This document shows positions 1 through 9,165 of a DNA stretch of 64,000 nucleotides, one piece after another. Numbering within the stretch: position 1 is the stretch's first letter; each line of letters starts with the position of its first letter. The DNA lies in assembly GCA_015069205.1 (NCBI GenBank), contig SVIZ01000004.1, positions 155,773 through 219,772 on the forward strand, written 5' to 3'. This stretch comes from Oscillospiraceae bacterium (GTDB lineage Bacteria > Bacillota > Clostridia > Saccharofermentanales > Saccharofermentanaceae). The translations under genes and the position numbers were made by a program. Below the pieces are notes generated by a model. The model was not told where the DNA came from and searched no databases. It saw nothing but the letters and a program-made list of their open reading frames with translations.

Positions 1-740
1 AACTTATCTGAAAGCAGATACTTACCGCAGTAAGCCTTGTCCTCACCCAATGTATCAGAGAAAGATTCCTTATAGTTTTCATAGTAATGCTTGTTAAGAA
101 GCATGTGACGCGCAGCTGTAAGGCCGTTGGAAGACATACCTGAATTGTACTTGTCTTCATATGTAGCCTGACCGAATGAAGCTAGACCAACGATAACGTT
201 GCCGGGCTTAATGTTGGCAGCATTTATAACATCGGATCTCTTGGCTCTTGCAACGAGTGTTGAGTCAACGATGAGTGTCTTTACGAGGTCTCCAACGTCA
301 GCTGTCTCACCGCCGCACATTGTGATATTGATACCGTTAGAAGCAAGCTTTGCAATTATCTCATCGTAACCTTCGATAACCTTTGCGATTGCCTTGCCGT
401 CAACTCTGTGAGCATTACGGCCGATCGTGTTGGAGAGCATAAGATTCTCGGTAACACCACAGCAAGCGAGGTCATCTGTATTCATTACGAGTGAATCCTG
501 TGCAAGACCCTTGAACCAATCGTAATTGCCTGTTTCCTTATACATGAGATAAGCAACTGAGGATTTGGTGCCTGCTCCGTCAGCATGAATAGCTGTGCAA
601 TATTCGGGATCGCCTGCAAGATCTTCGATAAGTTTGCAGAAAGCACCGGGGAAAACACCTTTGCTTTGATTCTTAACTGCAGCCTTAACATCATCCTTTG
701 TAGGTGAAACGCCTCTGCTCAAGTAAGATTCTGCTGACAT
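1..740 (-). CDS. purM: AIR synthase (phosphoribosylformylglycinamidine cyclo-ligase), partial at the window edge
   Basis: Purine synthesis enzyme that closes the imidazole ring (FGAM to AIR, using ATP). My translation from 740 reads MSAESYLSRGVSPTKDDV, then VFPGAFCKLI, HADGAGTKS, the conserved NTDDLACCG and MCGGETAD segments and ARAKRSDVI, all in PurM order. About 246 codons are visible; the C-terminal part lies beyond base 1. The start is the ATG at 740, because a GGAGG lies 8 nt upstream; an in-frame ATG two codons earlier (746) sits too close to it. It follows rnpB by about 45 nt on the same strand with no convincing terminator. AIR synthase-like paralogues exist, but the motifs fit PurM proper. 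Confidence 0.85.
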   Translation of the reverse strand, partial: MSAESYLSRGVSPTKDDVKAAVKNQSKGVFPGAFCKLIEDLAGDPEYCTAIHADGAGTKSSVAYLMYKETGNYDWFKGLAQDSLVMNTDDLACCGVTENLMLSNTIGRNAHRVDGKAIAKVIEGYDEIIAKLASNGINITMCGGETADVGDLVKTLIVDSTLVARAKRSDVINAANIKPGNVIVGLASFGQATYEDKYNSGMSSNGLTAARHMLLNKHYYENYKESFSDTLGEDKAYCGKYLLSDK

Positions 741-782
741 ATTCATATCCTCCATTAATAAAATGCTTATAGATAACGTTTT

Positions 783-1124
783 CCGTGCAGACCGGTAAGC
801 CGGGTTCTGTATTTGACGATCATCTATCTAGACGTAATATCTCTAATACGTTCAAGCCGTCTCCTAAGGCTCGCGGACCACGATATGCCTTTCCACGACG
901 TTGCTCCGGATGGGGTTTACAAGGCCGATATGTCTCCACATCGCCGGTGAGCTCTTACCTCGCCTTTTCATCCTTACCCTTTCGGGCGGTTTTCTTTTCT
1001 GTTGCACTTTCCTTAAAGTTGCCTTCACCGGGAACTGCCCGGCACCCTGTCCTGTGGAGCCCGGACTTTCCTCATGCGCCGTACTTTCGTACTATGGCGC
1101 CCGCGATCGTCTCGGCCTGCCCGA
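783..1124 (-). ncRNA. rnpB: RNase P RNA, bacterial type A
   Basis: Catalytic RNA that removes the 5' leader from tRNA precursors. Read on the minus strand it holds the universal core segments GAGGAAAGTCCGGGCTCC near the 5' side and AGAACCCGGCTTAC near the 3' side, an ACAGAAA-containing stretch, and terminal regions that can close P1. The overall arrangement is the ancestral A type rather than the Bacillus B type. The ends are estimated to within about 10 nt. The 126-codon open frame on the opposite strand is a by-product of this RNA's structure. No obvious rho-independent terminator separates it from purM. Confidence 0.93.
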
Positions 1125-1154
1125 AAAACATAGTTATTTTAATAATAAAATCAC

Positions 1155-1922
1155 TTAAAGTATAGATGATACTTCGTTGTTATAATTCACAGTTATTGAT
1201 ATTCCGGGATACTGTTCAGAGAGCAATTGTTTAATCTTGGGCAGGTATGCCTGCTCAGTCGCAGAATGACCGGCAATGATGGTATTTATGCCCATCTGCT
1301 CAAGGCCGACACAAATGTGATGCTTGATCTCACCGGAAAGGACGGTATCAACGCCGCCCTTTATTACTGCCTCAATCGAATCTTCATCAAAGGCACCGCC
1401 CTGGACAAATACTTTTCTGACCTTGTTTTCGGGATTGTTAATGGTAATTATGCCACTCGTTCCAAGATCAGATACGACCTTACGGCAATAATCATTAAGC
1501 TTCATATCCATGGGAAGCTCATAGACCACTCCACAAACTGCACCTTCCAGACACTTGGGTTCTTCGGCGCCGAGTTTGGATGCTATGGCGAGATTGCCGA
1601 ATTCATCCGTAAGATCAAGGTTCGTATGGCAGGCAATAACTGATATGCCGGACTGAACAAGTTTTATCAATGTCTTTCCTGTACAGTCATCCAATGTAAG
1701 TCTCTTGATGCCGCCGAAGATGATCGGGTGATGTGTAACGATTACATTTGCGCCAACCTCTTTAGCAGCCTCAATTGCTTTATCAGTAAGATCCAAGGAT
1801 ACCAGGATAGCTGTTACTACCTTATTCCTGTCGCCGGCTATCAAACCTACGTTATCGTAGTCCAATGCGTTTTCTACCGGAAAAACTTCATTTAAGAATA
1901 ACTCGAGATCATTTACCTTCAT
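1155..1922 (-). CDS. Nif3-like (DUF34) dinuclear metal-centre protein
   Basis: Member of the Nif3/DUF34 family: toroidal hexamers with a two-metal site, proposed to be a hydrolase linked to GTP cyclohydrolase I-type folds; the cellular reaction is not settled. Visible metal ligands are the VIVTHHPIIF histidines near residue 63, ACHTNLD near 98 and the C-terminal GHSATEQAYLP segment. At 255 aa it is the short form, without the CutA-like insert seen in long Bacillus members. The ATG overlaps the end of trmK by 14 nt, so it is probably translationally coupled. The trmK-nif3 pair downstream of dnaG is a standard Firmicutes arrangement. Confidence 0.85.
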   Translation of the reverse strand: MKVNDLELFLNEVFPVENALDYDNVGLIAGDRNKVVTAILVSLDLTDKAIEAAKEVGANVIVTHHPIIFGGIKRLTLDDCTGKTLIKLVQSGISVIACHTNLDLTDEFGNLAIASKLGAEEPKCLEGAVCGVVYELPMDMKLNDYCRKVVSDLGTSGIITINNPENKVRKVFVQGGAFDEDSIEAVIKGGVDTVLSGEIKHHICVGLEQMGINTIIAGHSATEQAYLPKIKQLLSEQYPGISITVNYNNEVSSIL

Positions 1923-2604
1923 TTTGTTTTCTCTCCTCTAATGCCGACTTAACCGTCGGATTACTCCTCTTCCTTATCTCAAAGATCTTATTAAGATGCT
2001 CGAAATATAAGGAGACTTCCTTATCCCCATTATCAAACTTATTGATCAAAAGTGGCCCGTAGCACGCTTGTTCATCAGTAAGTCCGAAAGCGATTCCTTT
2101 ATAAATCACTCTCATGCAATTATAGAATATATCCCTGTCATAACAAACAGTCTCATCGACATAGGCAAAACCGGTCTCTGCCAGATACTTACGTACTATC
2201 TCGTTTGATTTTTGAGGCTGCAGGACAAATGTGACATTCTTTAAGACATCCGTACCATTATCCTTGATCGCCTGACTGATAATGTCGATGATGTTAAGTC
2301 CGCCCATGCCGGCTATAACAACAATATCGTTATCCTTAAGCGTAACACCGATCAGACCATCAGTTACATGTACTTCTGAAACTTCAGAATATCCGGCACC
2401 TTTCAGCGCAGCCTGAGATTTCCTGGCAGGACCTTCATGTATCTCGGTACAAACAGCATTTTTAACGATACCGTCTTCAAGACATCTTAATGCAAGATAT
2501 CCGTGATCAGATCCGACATCAATAACTCTTACTTCACTTGATCCGGAGGCAGCGGCTTTAACCTGCCCAAATACCATTTCAAGCCTTACGGTAAGATTCT
2601 GCAT
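1909..2604 (-). CDS. trmK: tRNA (adenine22-N1)-methyltransferase
   Basis: Class I SAM methyltransferase that makes m1A22 in tRNA. The SAM-binding motif I reads VIDVGSDHGYLAL (about residues 27-39), followed by CTEIHEGPARKS and the family signature VVIAGMGGLNIIDII and LQPQKSNEIVRKYL. Length 231 aa is normal. The start ATG overlaps the dnaG stop codon (ATGA, 2602-2606). In most Firmicutes rpoD lies between dnaG and trmK; here the two are directly fused in operon layout. Confidence 0.9.
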   Translation of the reverse strand: MQNLTVRLEMVFGQVKAAASGSSEVRVIDVGSDHGYLALRCLEDGIVKNAVCTEIHEGPARKSQAALKGAGYSEVSEVHVTDGLIGVTLKDNDIVVIAGMGGLNIIDIISQAIKDNGTDVLKNVTFVLQPQKSNEIVRKYLAETGFAYVDETVCYDRDIFYNCMRVIYKGIAFGLTDEQACYGPLLINKFDNGDKEVSLYFEHLNKIFEIRKRSNPTVKSALEERKQNEGK

Positions 2605-4556
2605 CAGAGGTCACCGATCCTGGTTCTTAGTTTAAGTTTGTAGTCAGAAATGCGTCTGAGCATGTCGTTGATCTTTTTCTTTTCATCATCACCGGCAATG
2701 GAAAGTCTGTTAATGAGTCTCTCTTCTTCCCTGGTAAGGATCGATTCTCTTACTTTAAAGAGTAAAGCAAGATACATGTCGCTCTTAACCTTTACGTCAG
2801 AACATTTATCTGCCGTTTCAACTGCCCTCAGCATTATGTCTTCAGCAGGCATGCCGTTTATAGTAAGTCTGGAGAAATAATCGCTCATCCTTGCGTACAA
2901 AGTCTCGTTCCTGCCGTCGCAGATATTTAGGAAGATCTTAACGAGCTCTCTTAGCGTATCACCTGAAAAATCCTCAGGTCTTATTATGTCTGTCTTATCT
3001 ATGAGTTTCTTATCTGCCAGAGCGCTTCCCAGAGATAAGGCATAGCCGAACAATGCAATCTCTTCCTTGGTTGCCGAATCATTTACTTTTTTGAATTCAG
3101 GAACCGACGGAACTGCTTCATCAGGTGCAACCGGATCAGGTACTTCTTCCAATCCCTCAGAACTGTTACGGCGTTCGATATCCTCACGTCTCTCGCGTTC
3201 GAGTGCCCTCGAATTCATCTGTTCCAGCTTTTTGTCCTCAATCTGGCTGTATCTCTGCATCTGGCTCATTACTGCCTGCTGAGTAGCGCCGAGCAAAGGC
3301 GCAGCGACACCGGCCATACGGCTCTTTTTGATGTCATCATTCATCCAGGAACCATAAAGGCATATGTCTTCCTGATATCTGCCGCGGTCGAGAATGCCTG
3401 TCTCCGGATCCGTATTATCGTTCTTTGCTCTCTCAAGAAGATAGTCTTCAACATAAAGAGCATTTTTTACGACTTCCCTAAACTTATCGGATCCATTAAC
3501 ACGGATGAATTCATCAGGATCTTTTCCGTCAGGAACCTTAGCGATCCTGATACGTATATTGATTCCCGTAAGTTTCTTTAAGTATTCCATCATCATCTTG
3601 ATGGCTCTTAATGCAGCCTTCTGTCCTGCGTTATCGGCATCGAAAAAGAAGACAACTTCCTCACAGTATCTTGCACAGAGCTTAAGCTGGCTGTCGGTAA
3701 ATGACGTGCCGAGAGCAGCAACCGTATTCTTGAAGCCGGCAGCATGCATTGCAATGGCATCCATATATCCTTCAACGACTATAAGCTGCTTGGACTGTTC
3801 TTTCCTGGCAAAATTCATCGCATAAAGATGATTCTGCTTGTTATAAACGAGTGAATCGGGTGAATTTATATATTTGGGCTTTTCATCTCCCAGAGCTCTA
3901 CCGCCAAATGCGATTATGGTTCCAAACGAATCAAAGATCGGGAACATAAATCTGCCGCGGAAAAGATCATAAGGCTTGTTTGTTTTAGAAGACTTGGCAA
4001 AAATACCTGAATTCAGCATCTCCTCATCTTTATAGCCTTTTTGCTTGAGGAACTCATATAAGCCACCGTTGATGGGAGAATAACCCAGGCCAAAATTATC
4101 CAATGTCTGCTTTGACAAGCCTCTTTTGGCTGCATAATCTCTGGCAGGTTTGCCGATATACTCATCATTAAATGATTTGTAGTAGTATTTAGCGGCTTCC
4201 TTAAGGATGTCTTTTACACGGTTCTTTTCTTCCTTTTGGATATTGTCACCGCTATATCCGGTCTCAGGGATCTCAACACCATATAGACCACCAAGATGTC
4301 TGATAGCTTCAGGATAGTTCATATGCTCGATTTCCATTATGAAGCTAATGGCATTGCCACCCTTGCCGCAGCCGAAACACTTATAGATACCCTTGGAAGG
4401 ATTTACGGAAAAAGAAGGTGTCTTTTCCGAATGGAACGGACAAAGTCCCCAGAGGTTGCCTCCCTGTCTCTTCAGGAGAACATAGCGGCCTACAACGGAT
4501 TCGATATCCGCCCTGGTAAGTACTTCATCAATTACATTATCAGGTATAAGCCCCAT
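2604..4556 (-). CDS. dnaG: DNA primase
   Basis: Makes RNA primers at the replication fork. The N-terminal zinc ribbon shows C39, H42, C60 and C63 (CPFH ... CFGC). The catalytic Toprim core follows, with the VEGYMDAIAMH glutamate at 262 and FFFDADNAG near 304. A charged linker at about 455-490 leads to the C-terminal helicase-binding domain. The 650 aa length is slightly above the usual 600. The start is the ATG at 4556, with AAAGAGG upstream. A hairpin precedes it, so it may start its own transcription unit or be read through from yajC. The next gene is trmK, not rpoD. Confidence 0.95.
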   Translation of the reverse strand: MGLIPDNVIDEVLTRADIESVVGRYVLLKRQGGNLWGLCPFHSEKTPSFSVNPSKGIYKCFGCGKGGNAISFIMEIEHMNYPEAIRHLGGLYGVEIPETGYSGDNIQKEEKNRVKDILKEAAKYYYKSFNDEYIGKPARDYAAKRGLSKQTLDNFGLGYSPINGGLYEFLKQKGYKDEEMLNSGIFAKSSKTNKPYDLFRGRFMFPIFDSFGTIIAFGGRALGDEKPKYINSPDSLVYNKQNHLYAMNFARKEQSKQLIVVEGYMDAIAMHAAGFKNTVAALGTSFTDSQLKLCARYCEEVVFFFDADNAGQKAALRAIKMMMEYLKKLTGINIRIRIAKVPDGKDPDEFIRVNGSDKFREVVKNALYVEDYLLERAKNDNTDPETGILDRGRYQEDICLYGSWMNDDIKKSRMAGVAAPLLGATQQAVMSQMQRYSQIEDKKLEQMNSRALERERREDIERRNSSEGLEEVPDPVAPDEAVPSVPEFKKVNDSATKEEIALFGYALSLGSALADKKLIDKTDIIRPEDFSGDTLRELVKIFLNICDGRNETLYARMSDYFSRLTINGMPAEDIMLRAVETADKCSDVKVKSDMYLALLFKVRESILTREEERLINRLSIAGDDEKKKINDMLRRISDYKLKLRTRIGDL

Positions 4557-4570
4557 GAAAACCTCTTTTT

Positions 4571-4604
4571 ATAAATTAAAGGCCCGGCAGAAAAGTCCGG
4601 GCCT
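4571..4604 (-). terminator. Rho-independent terminator candidate after yajC
   Basis: Perfect 8-bp GC-rich stem (4597-4604 with 4580-4587) with a 9-nt loop, followed on the minus strand by a moderate T-rich stretch (TTTAATTTAT). It lies between the yajC stop and the dnaG start, so it would partly insulate dnaG from dapA-dapB-yajC. Confidence 0.7.
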
Positions 4605-4629
4605 GAATAATAAGCCTGTCCTAAAGAGA

Positions 4630-5022
4630 TCAGTCTTCCTTCTTTTCCTTCTTCTTGCCGAAAAGGCCTGTCTTCTCAGGCTCTTCAGACTTCTTGACAG
4701 TTCCGTCAGGATTAAGCTGATCGCGCTTCACTACAGATTGTATTGCACTCTTTGTGAAAGTTACAAGTGTATTTGCAGCAGAAGTTGAGATTGTAACCTG
4801 ATCATCCTTGATATTGGCCACAAAACCGACAAGTCCACCGATTGTAACAACTCTGTCGCCTACAGCGAGTTTGCTCATCTGTTCCTTGAGTTCCTTATCC
4901 TTCTTACGCTGAGGTCTGATAAGGATAAAATAGAAAACAACAAACATCAGGACAAGAAGTCCCAATGACATAAATGATCCCATCATCTCTCCGCCGGCAG
5001 CATTCGGATCCATTCCAAACAT
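4630..5022 (-). CDS. yajC: Preprotein translocase accessory subunit YajC
   Basis: Single-pass membrane protein that accompanies SecDF in protein export. One strong transmembrane helix (about residues 14-37, GLLVLMFVVFYFILI) is followed by the family hallmark RPQRKKDKELKEQM, then a small beta-rich cytosolic domain (VGDRVVTIGGLVGFVANI) and a charged lysine/glutamate tail. Length 130 aa is typical. The usual partners secD and secF are not adjacent; it is placed behind dapB instead. Confidence 0.92.
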   Translation of the reverse strand: MFGMDPNAAGGEMMGSFMSLGLLVLMFVVFYFILIRPQRKKDKELKEQMSKLAVGDRVVTIGGLVGFVANIKDDQVTISTSAANTLVTFTKSAIQSVVKRDQLNPDGTVKKSEEPEKTGLFGKKKEKKED

Positions 5023-5044
5023 AATTTATAAAACCTCCAAATAA

Positions 5045-5812
5045 TTATTTCTCAATATACTGAGCAATTACGTCTGACATAGTAAAATAGCCCTTTTCCT
5101 TACCGCACATAAACTTTGCAGCTGTAAGAGCACCCTTGGCAAAGACATCTCTTGTCTGTGCACTGTGACTGATTGTAAGTATCTCTTCATCACTGATAAA
5201 CATAGCGGAATGCTCACCTACGATATTACCGCCACGTATTGAAGATATACCGATCTCATTCTTGCTTCTGGCTTTATTTACACTGTGTCTGTCGTAAACA
5301 TATTCAATATTATCAGGGATCTCCTGATCAATGGCTGAAGCGATCATCATTGCCGTTCCGGAAGGAGCGTCAAGCTTTCTGTTGTGATGAGCTTCAACGA
5401 TCTCAATGTCGAATTCGGGATAAAGAATTCTTGTAGCCTGCTTTGCAAGCTCTACCATTATGTTGACACCAAGACTCATATTAGCTGACTTGAAAACAGC
5501 AATCTTCTCGGAAGCTTCAAGAATGCTTGCAACTGTCTCATCTGAAAGAGCTGTCGTGCAGCAGATGAAAGGCTTATTGCGGTTAAGAGCAAACTCAAGG
5601 ACACCGGGAACAGCCTTTGCATTGGAGAAATCGATAATGACATCGAAATCCTCTGTGCACTCATTAAGGCTTGTATATACCGGGAACCCATAGTTTGAGT
5701 TTTCGATAATGTCTCCGCCGGCGACGATCTTATAATCAGGGTTGTTTTCGCAGAGGGCAGCTATAGCCTTACCCATTCTTCCGCAGCAACCGTTTAAGAA
5801 AATATTGACCAT
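5045..5812 (-). CDS. dapB: 4-hydroxy-tetrahydrodipicolinate reductase
   Basis: Second enzyme of the diaminopimelate/lysine branch; NAD(P)H-dependent. The nucleotide-binding loop NGCCGRMGKAI opens the protein, the catalytic segment EAHHNRKLDAPSGTAM lies near residue 150, and SIRGGNIVGEH follows. The frame stays open for 11 codons further upstream, but the ATG at 5812 has a CAGGAG 6-7 nt before it and gives the family start MVNIFLNGCCG, so 255 aa is preferred. It follows dapA by 19 nt in the same operon. Confidence 0.94.
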   Translation of the reverse strand: MVNIFLNGCCGRMGKAIAALCENNPDYKIVAGGDIIENSNYGFPVYTSLNECTEDFDVIIDFSNAKAVPGVLEFALNRNKPFICCTTALSDETVASILEASEKIAVFKSANMSLGVNIMVELAKQATRILYPEFDIEIVEAHHNRKLDAPSGTAMMIASAIDQEIPDNIEYVYDRHSVNKARSKNEIGISSIRGGNIVGEHSAMFISDEEILTISHSAQTRDVFAKGALTAAKFMCGKEKGYFTMSDVIAQYIEK

Positions 5813-5831
5813 TTTTAACTCCTGAAAAATA

Positions 5832-6740
5832 TTACTTGCCGACAAAGCTGTTCATTGCAGAAGTATCATACTGTGAAAGAACTTCTACAACCTTATCGTG
5901 GTTAGCCTTGCTCATCTCGCAGAGAGGAAGTCTGCAGGGACCAGCATTCCATCCGAGAATGTTCATTGCTTCCTTAACAGGAATAGGATTTACCTCACAG
6001 AACATAGCCTTAACGAGAGGGATGAAACCGATCTGTGCATTCCTTGCTTCTGCAATGTTGCCATCAATGTAATCATGGATCATCTTTGAAGTTTCCTTAG
6101 GAAGGATGTTGGCAATTACAGAGATAACGCCCTTTGCACCGAGTGAGATCATGGGAACTGCAAGTCCATCCTCACCGGAATACAGAGCATATCTGTCACC
6201 GCAAAGGCTGTAGATCTCAGGAACCTGTCCGAAATTGCACTCCTTTACGCCAACGATGTTCTCATAAACGGAAAGTCTCTTCAAAAGCTCAGGGCTGATG
6301 TTAACGTTCGTTCTTGAAGGAACGTTATAAAGAATAAGCGGAAGTTCAGGTACAGCTTCTGCGATCTTAGCGTAATGACGGAAAAGACCTTCCTTTGTAC
6401 ACTTGTTATAGTAAGGAGTTACGAGCAAAGCAGCATCTGCGCCGAGCTCATAAGCCTTCTTTGTAAGTTCTATACCGAAAGCTGTATCGTTAGAACCAGT
6501 TCCGGCAATTACGGGAACACGACCTGCAACAGTATCTACAGCACACTTGATAGCTTCTATATGCTCTTCTTCAGTCATAGTAGCAGCTTCACCGGTAGAA
6601 CCGCAGATAACGATAGAATCGATGCCCTGCTTTATCTGGAACTCGATAAGCTTCTTAAGCTCCTCGAAATTGATTCCGCCGTCTTCAAAAAACGGAGTAA
6701 CGATAGCAACACCGGCACCGACAAATACAGGCTTGGACAT
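5832..6740 (-). CDS. dapA: 4-hydroxy-tetrahydrodipicolinate synthase
   Basis: Condenses pyruvate with aspartate semialdehyde, the committed step to DAP and lysine. It is a (beta/alpha)8 aldolase: the ICGSTGEAATMTEEEH loop lies near residue 45, PLILYNVPSRT near 133 carries the catalytic tyrosine, and VGVKECN near 161 carries the Schiff-base lysine. The 302 aa length is slightly long because of a C-terminal extension. The start at 6740 has GGGAGG at good spacing. It is first gene of dapA-dapB-yajC, driven by the promoter at 6809-6838. Confidence 0.95.
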   Translation of the reverse strand: MSKPVFVGAGVAIVTPFFEDGGINFEELKKLIEFQIKQGIDSIVICGSTGEAATMTEEEHIEAIKCAVDTVAGRVPVIAGTGSNDTAFGIELTKKAYELGADAALLVTPYYNKCTKEGLFRHYAKIAEAVPELPLILYNVPSRTNVNISPELLKRLSVYENIVGVKECNFGQVPEIYSLCGDRYALYSGEDGLAVPMISLGAKGVISVIANILPKETSKMIHDYIDGNIAEARNAQIGFIPLVKAMFCEVNPIPVKEAMNILGWNAGPCRLPLCEMSKANHDKVVEVLSQYDTSAMNSFVGK

Positions 6741-6808
6741 ATGAATGCCTCCCTAAAAATATTTACAAAAAGTGGTTAAAATGCCTGAAAGCGCATTCTG
6801 ACTGTTGA

Positions 6809-6838
6809 ATTCTAACACCTTATATTATAATTAGTCAA
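6809..6838 (-). promoter_or_regulatory. Sigma-A type promoter of dapA-dapB-yajC
   Basis: On the minus strand TTGACT (6833-6838) and TAGAAT (6809-6814) are separated by 18 bp, upstream of dapA. The leader would be about 60 nt, which is too short for a lysine riboswitch. Confidence 0.6.
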
Positions 6839-6892
6839 TTTATACTTCTGGGGTGCACATATGTACTTCCACAGCGTACAATTCTAGGCTTA

Positions 6893-9154
6893 TCAGCCGT
6901 CCTGAGGGTCGTTATCGAACGACATCGGGTACTTCGTATGATCGAAATCCTCAATGAGTCTTTTGAACACTCCGTTAATGGCAGACTTATTGACTGCCTT
7001 AATGACAAAGGACATTCTGTATCTTCCCCTGAGCTCATATATTACGCACGGAACAGGACCGAAAACCTCGAATTTATATCTGGGATCCTGGTATCCGGTG
7101 AAATCCCTAAGATACTTCGCAAGCTCATTAGCCCTTCTTACAAGCAGCTCCTCATCCTCCAAAGACAGGACTATCTCACCTATTGCCTTATAAGGCGGGA
7201 GTCTTAGTTTATTTCTGTATTCTATCTCCTGTTCATAGAAAGCCCTGTAATTTTGGGTACATGCAAACTTAAACAATGGCTGGTCAGGGTTATAACTCTG
7301 GATGAATACCTGTCCCGGCGCATCTCCCCTTCCGGCTCTTCCTGCAGCCTGGGTAATAAGCTGGAATGCCCTCTCTGAAGCTTTGAACGACGAAGAAGCA
7401 AGCATGAGGTCGGCACCAAGAACGCCTACGACCGTTACATCAGGAAAATCCAGACCTTTTGCGATCATCTGTGTACCAATGAGTATAGAAGCTTCTCTGT
7501 TTGCGAACTTCTCGATTATCTCTTTGTGAGCACCGGGAGTCATGGTAGAATCCTGGTCCATTCTCAATACCTTCTCATGCGGGAACACAGTATGAAGGAA
7601 CTCTTCAAGCTGCTGTGTTCCGAATCCTGCTTTGGTAAAGTGATTGCCGTTACAGACAGAACATCTGGCTTCATATGAAGGAATAGTATAACCGCAGTAA
7701 TGACAGATAAGACTCTGTGTTCCGCTTCTCCTGTTGTTGTGAAGCGTCATGGCAACTGAACAGTTCTTACACGTAACCGGTTCACCGCAGTCTTCACATA
7801 TAAGAGTCCTCGAAAAACCTCTTCTGTTCAAAAGAAGAATAACCTGCTTATTTTCTGAGAATGCAACGGACATGGCCTGTCTTAACGGCAGAGAAAGCAT
7901 ATCGCCGCTTCCGAGCTTAATCTGCTCTTTCATATCAACGGGAATTATCTCCGGAAGTTTGGCTTCCTGTCTTGCTCTCTGCTTAAGTTCAAGCAGCTTG
8001 AAAGCACCCATTTGAGCAGCATAAAAGCTCTCAACCGAAGGTGTAGCAGAACCTAAAACAACACTGCATCCCGTGATCTTGGATCTCATTCTGGCGATAT
8101 CCCTTGCAGAATATCTCGGATGGGATTCTGCTTTATATGAACCATCATGTTCCTCATCAAGGATTATCAGTCTTAAATCCCTGGCAGGAGCGAACACACC
8201 GCTTCTCGGACCGACAATAACTTTAGCTTTTCCGGTCCTGATATTGTCCCATTGTTCATAGCGCTGTTTATCAGTAAGTCTGCTGTGAAGCACGGCAACG
8301 CTGTCACCAAGTCTTCCCTTGATCCAATTGATAGTCTGCGGAGTAAGGGATATCTCGGGGACCATATAGATAACGCTTCCGCCTTCAGATATAACTTTCT
8401 TAGCTATATTCAGATAGACTTCCGTCTTACCGCTTCCGGTGATTCCGAATAAAAGATATGTATTCTCTTTTCTATCTTCTATGCCGCTTAATATCTCGCT
8501 AATGGCACTTTTCTGCTCATCACTGAGATCGTATTCTTCAGTAAACTTCCCACCCGGCGTATCGCCCGTAGTTACAGCGGGACTGACATAGTCTGAAGAT
8601 TCTTTTACGAGTCTTACAAGCCCCTTATCTTCAAGTGATTTAACCTGAGCCGTTGAACAATTGACAGATGCCATTAATTCCTTGCGCGGAACTTTACCCT
8701 GCGCAAGCAAATACTCAAGGATATTGATATGGGCAACAGATCTTAACGTCTCACTTTCAAGAACGCCAACAGCTGTCTGCTCAGATACAAGTTCAACAAA
8801 AACTTCAACCGGATTCTTATGATTAACAACACACGACGGCACCATGAGTTCAACTACATCGCCTTTAGTGCAGTTAAACCTGTCGCTGATCTTATCGATA
8901 AGTTCAATCTGGTCGCTATTTAGAACAGGTCTGCCTGAAATGACAGAACCTATGTCTTTTATCAAGCTCTCATCGCCTTCAAAAGAATCCTTAAGTTCAA
9001 TCACAACTGCGCATCTTTGGGAGTCGCCTTTTCCAAACGGTACATTTACAAGAGAACCTGCTACGACGGTGCCTGACAGATCGTCAGGCACACGATACGT
9101 AAACAGTTTATCTGTCTGTCTTACCGCTCCTCTTAAGATTACGCTGCAATACAC
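6893..9154 (-). CDS. priA: Primosomal replication-restart helicase PriA
   Basis: Superfamily 2 helicase that reloads the replisome at stalled forks. After the N-terminal 3'-OH-binding and winged-helix domains come Walker A FGITGSGKTEVYLNIAKK, the DEEH box LDEEHDGSYK, four CxxC pairs (CEDCG, CKNC, CHYC, CSVC) for the two zinc sites, and motif V/VI around IGTQMIAKGLDFPDV and QAAGRAGRG. The open frame allows a GTG at 9169 overlapping the polC stop. The GTG at 9154 is preferred: GAGG lies 9 nt upstream and it places VYCSVI at the family's usual N-terminus (753 aa). Last gene of the rpsB-priA cluster. Confidence 0.93.
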   Translation of the reverse strand: MYCSVILRGAVRQTDKLFTYRVPDDLSGTVVAGSLVNVPFGKGDSQRCAVVIELKDSFEGDESLIKDIGSVISGRPVLNSDQIELIDKISDRFNCTKGDVVELMVPSCVVNHKNPVEVFVELVSEQTAVGVLESETLRSVAHINILEYLLAQGKVPRKELMASVNCSTAQVKSLEDKGLVRLVKESSDYVSPAVTTGDTPGGKFTEEYDLSDEQKSAISEILSGIEDRKENTYLLFGITGSGKTEVYLNIAKKVISEGGSVIYMVPEISLTPQTINWIKGRLGDSVAVLHSRLTDKQRYEQWDNIRTGKAKVIVGPRSGVFAPARDLRLIILDEEHDGSYKAESHPRYSARDIARMRSKITGCSVVLGSATPSVESFYAAQMGAFKLLELKQRARQEAKLPEIIPVDMKEQIKLGSGDMLSLPLRQAMSVAFSENKQVILLLNRRGFSRTLICEDCGEPVTCKNCSVAMTLHNNRRSGTQSLICHYCGYTIPSYEARCSVCNGNHFTKAGFGTQQLEEFLHTVFPHEKVLRMDQDSTMTPGAHKEIIEKFANREASILIGTQMIAKGLDFPDVTVVGVLGADLMLASSSFKASERAFQLITQAAGRAGRGDAPGQVFIQSYNPDQPLFKFACTQNYRAFYEQEIEYRNKLRLPPYKAIGEIVLSLEDEELLVRRANELAKYLRDFTGYQDPRYKFEVFGPVPCVIYELRGRYRMSFVIKAVNKSAINGVFKRLIEDFDHTKYPMSFDNDPQDG

Positions 9155-9165
9155 TAAGTCTAACC

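Noticed and set aside
785..1165. 126-codon plus-strand open frame
   Set aside because: It lies fully within the RNase P RNA on the other strand and has no ribosome site.
6741..6892. Lysine riboswitch ahead of dapA
   Set aside because: The promoter leaves only about 60 nt of leader, far less than a lysine aptamer needs.
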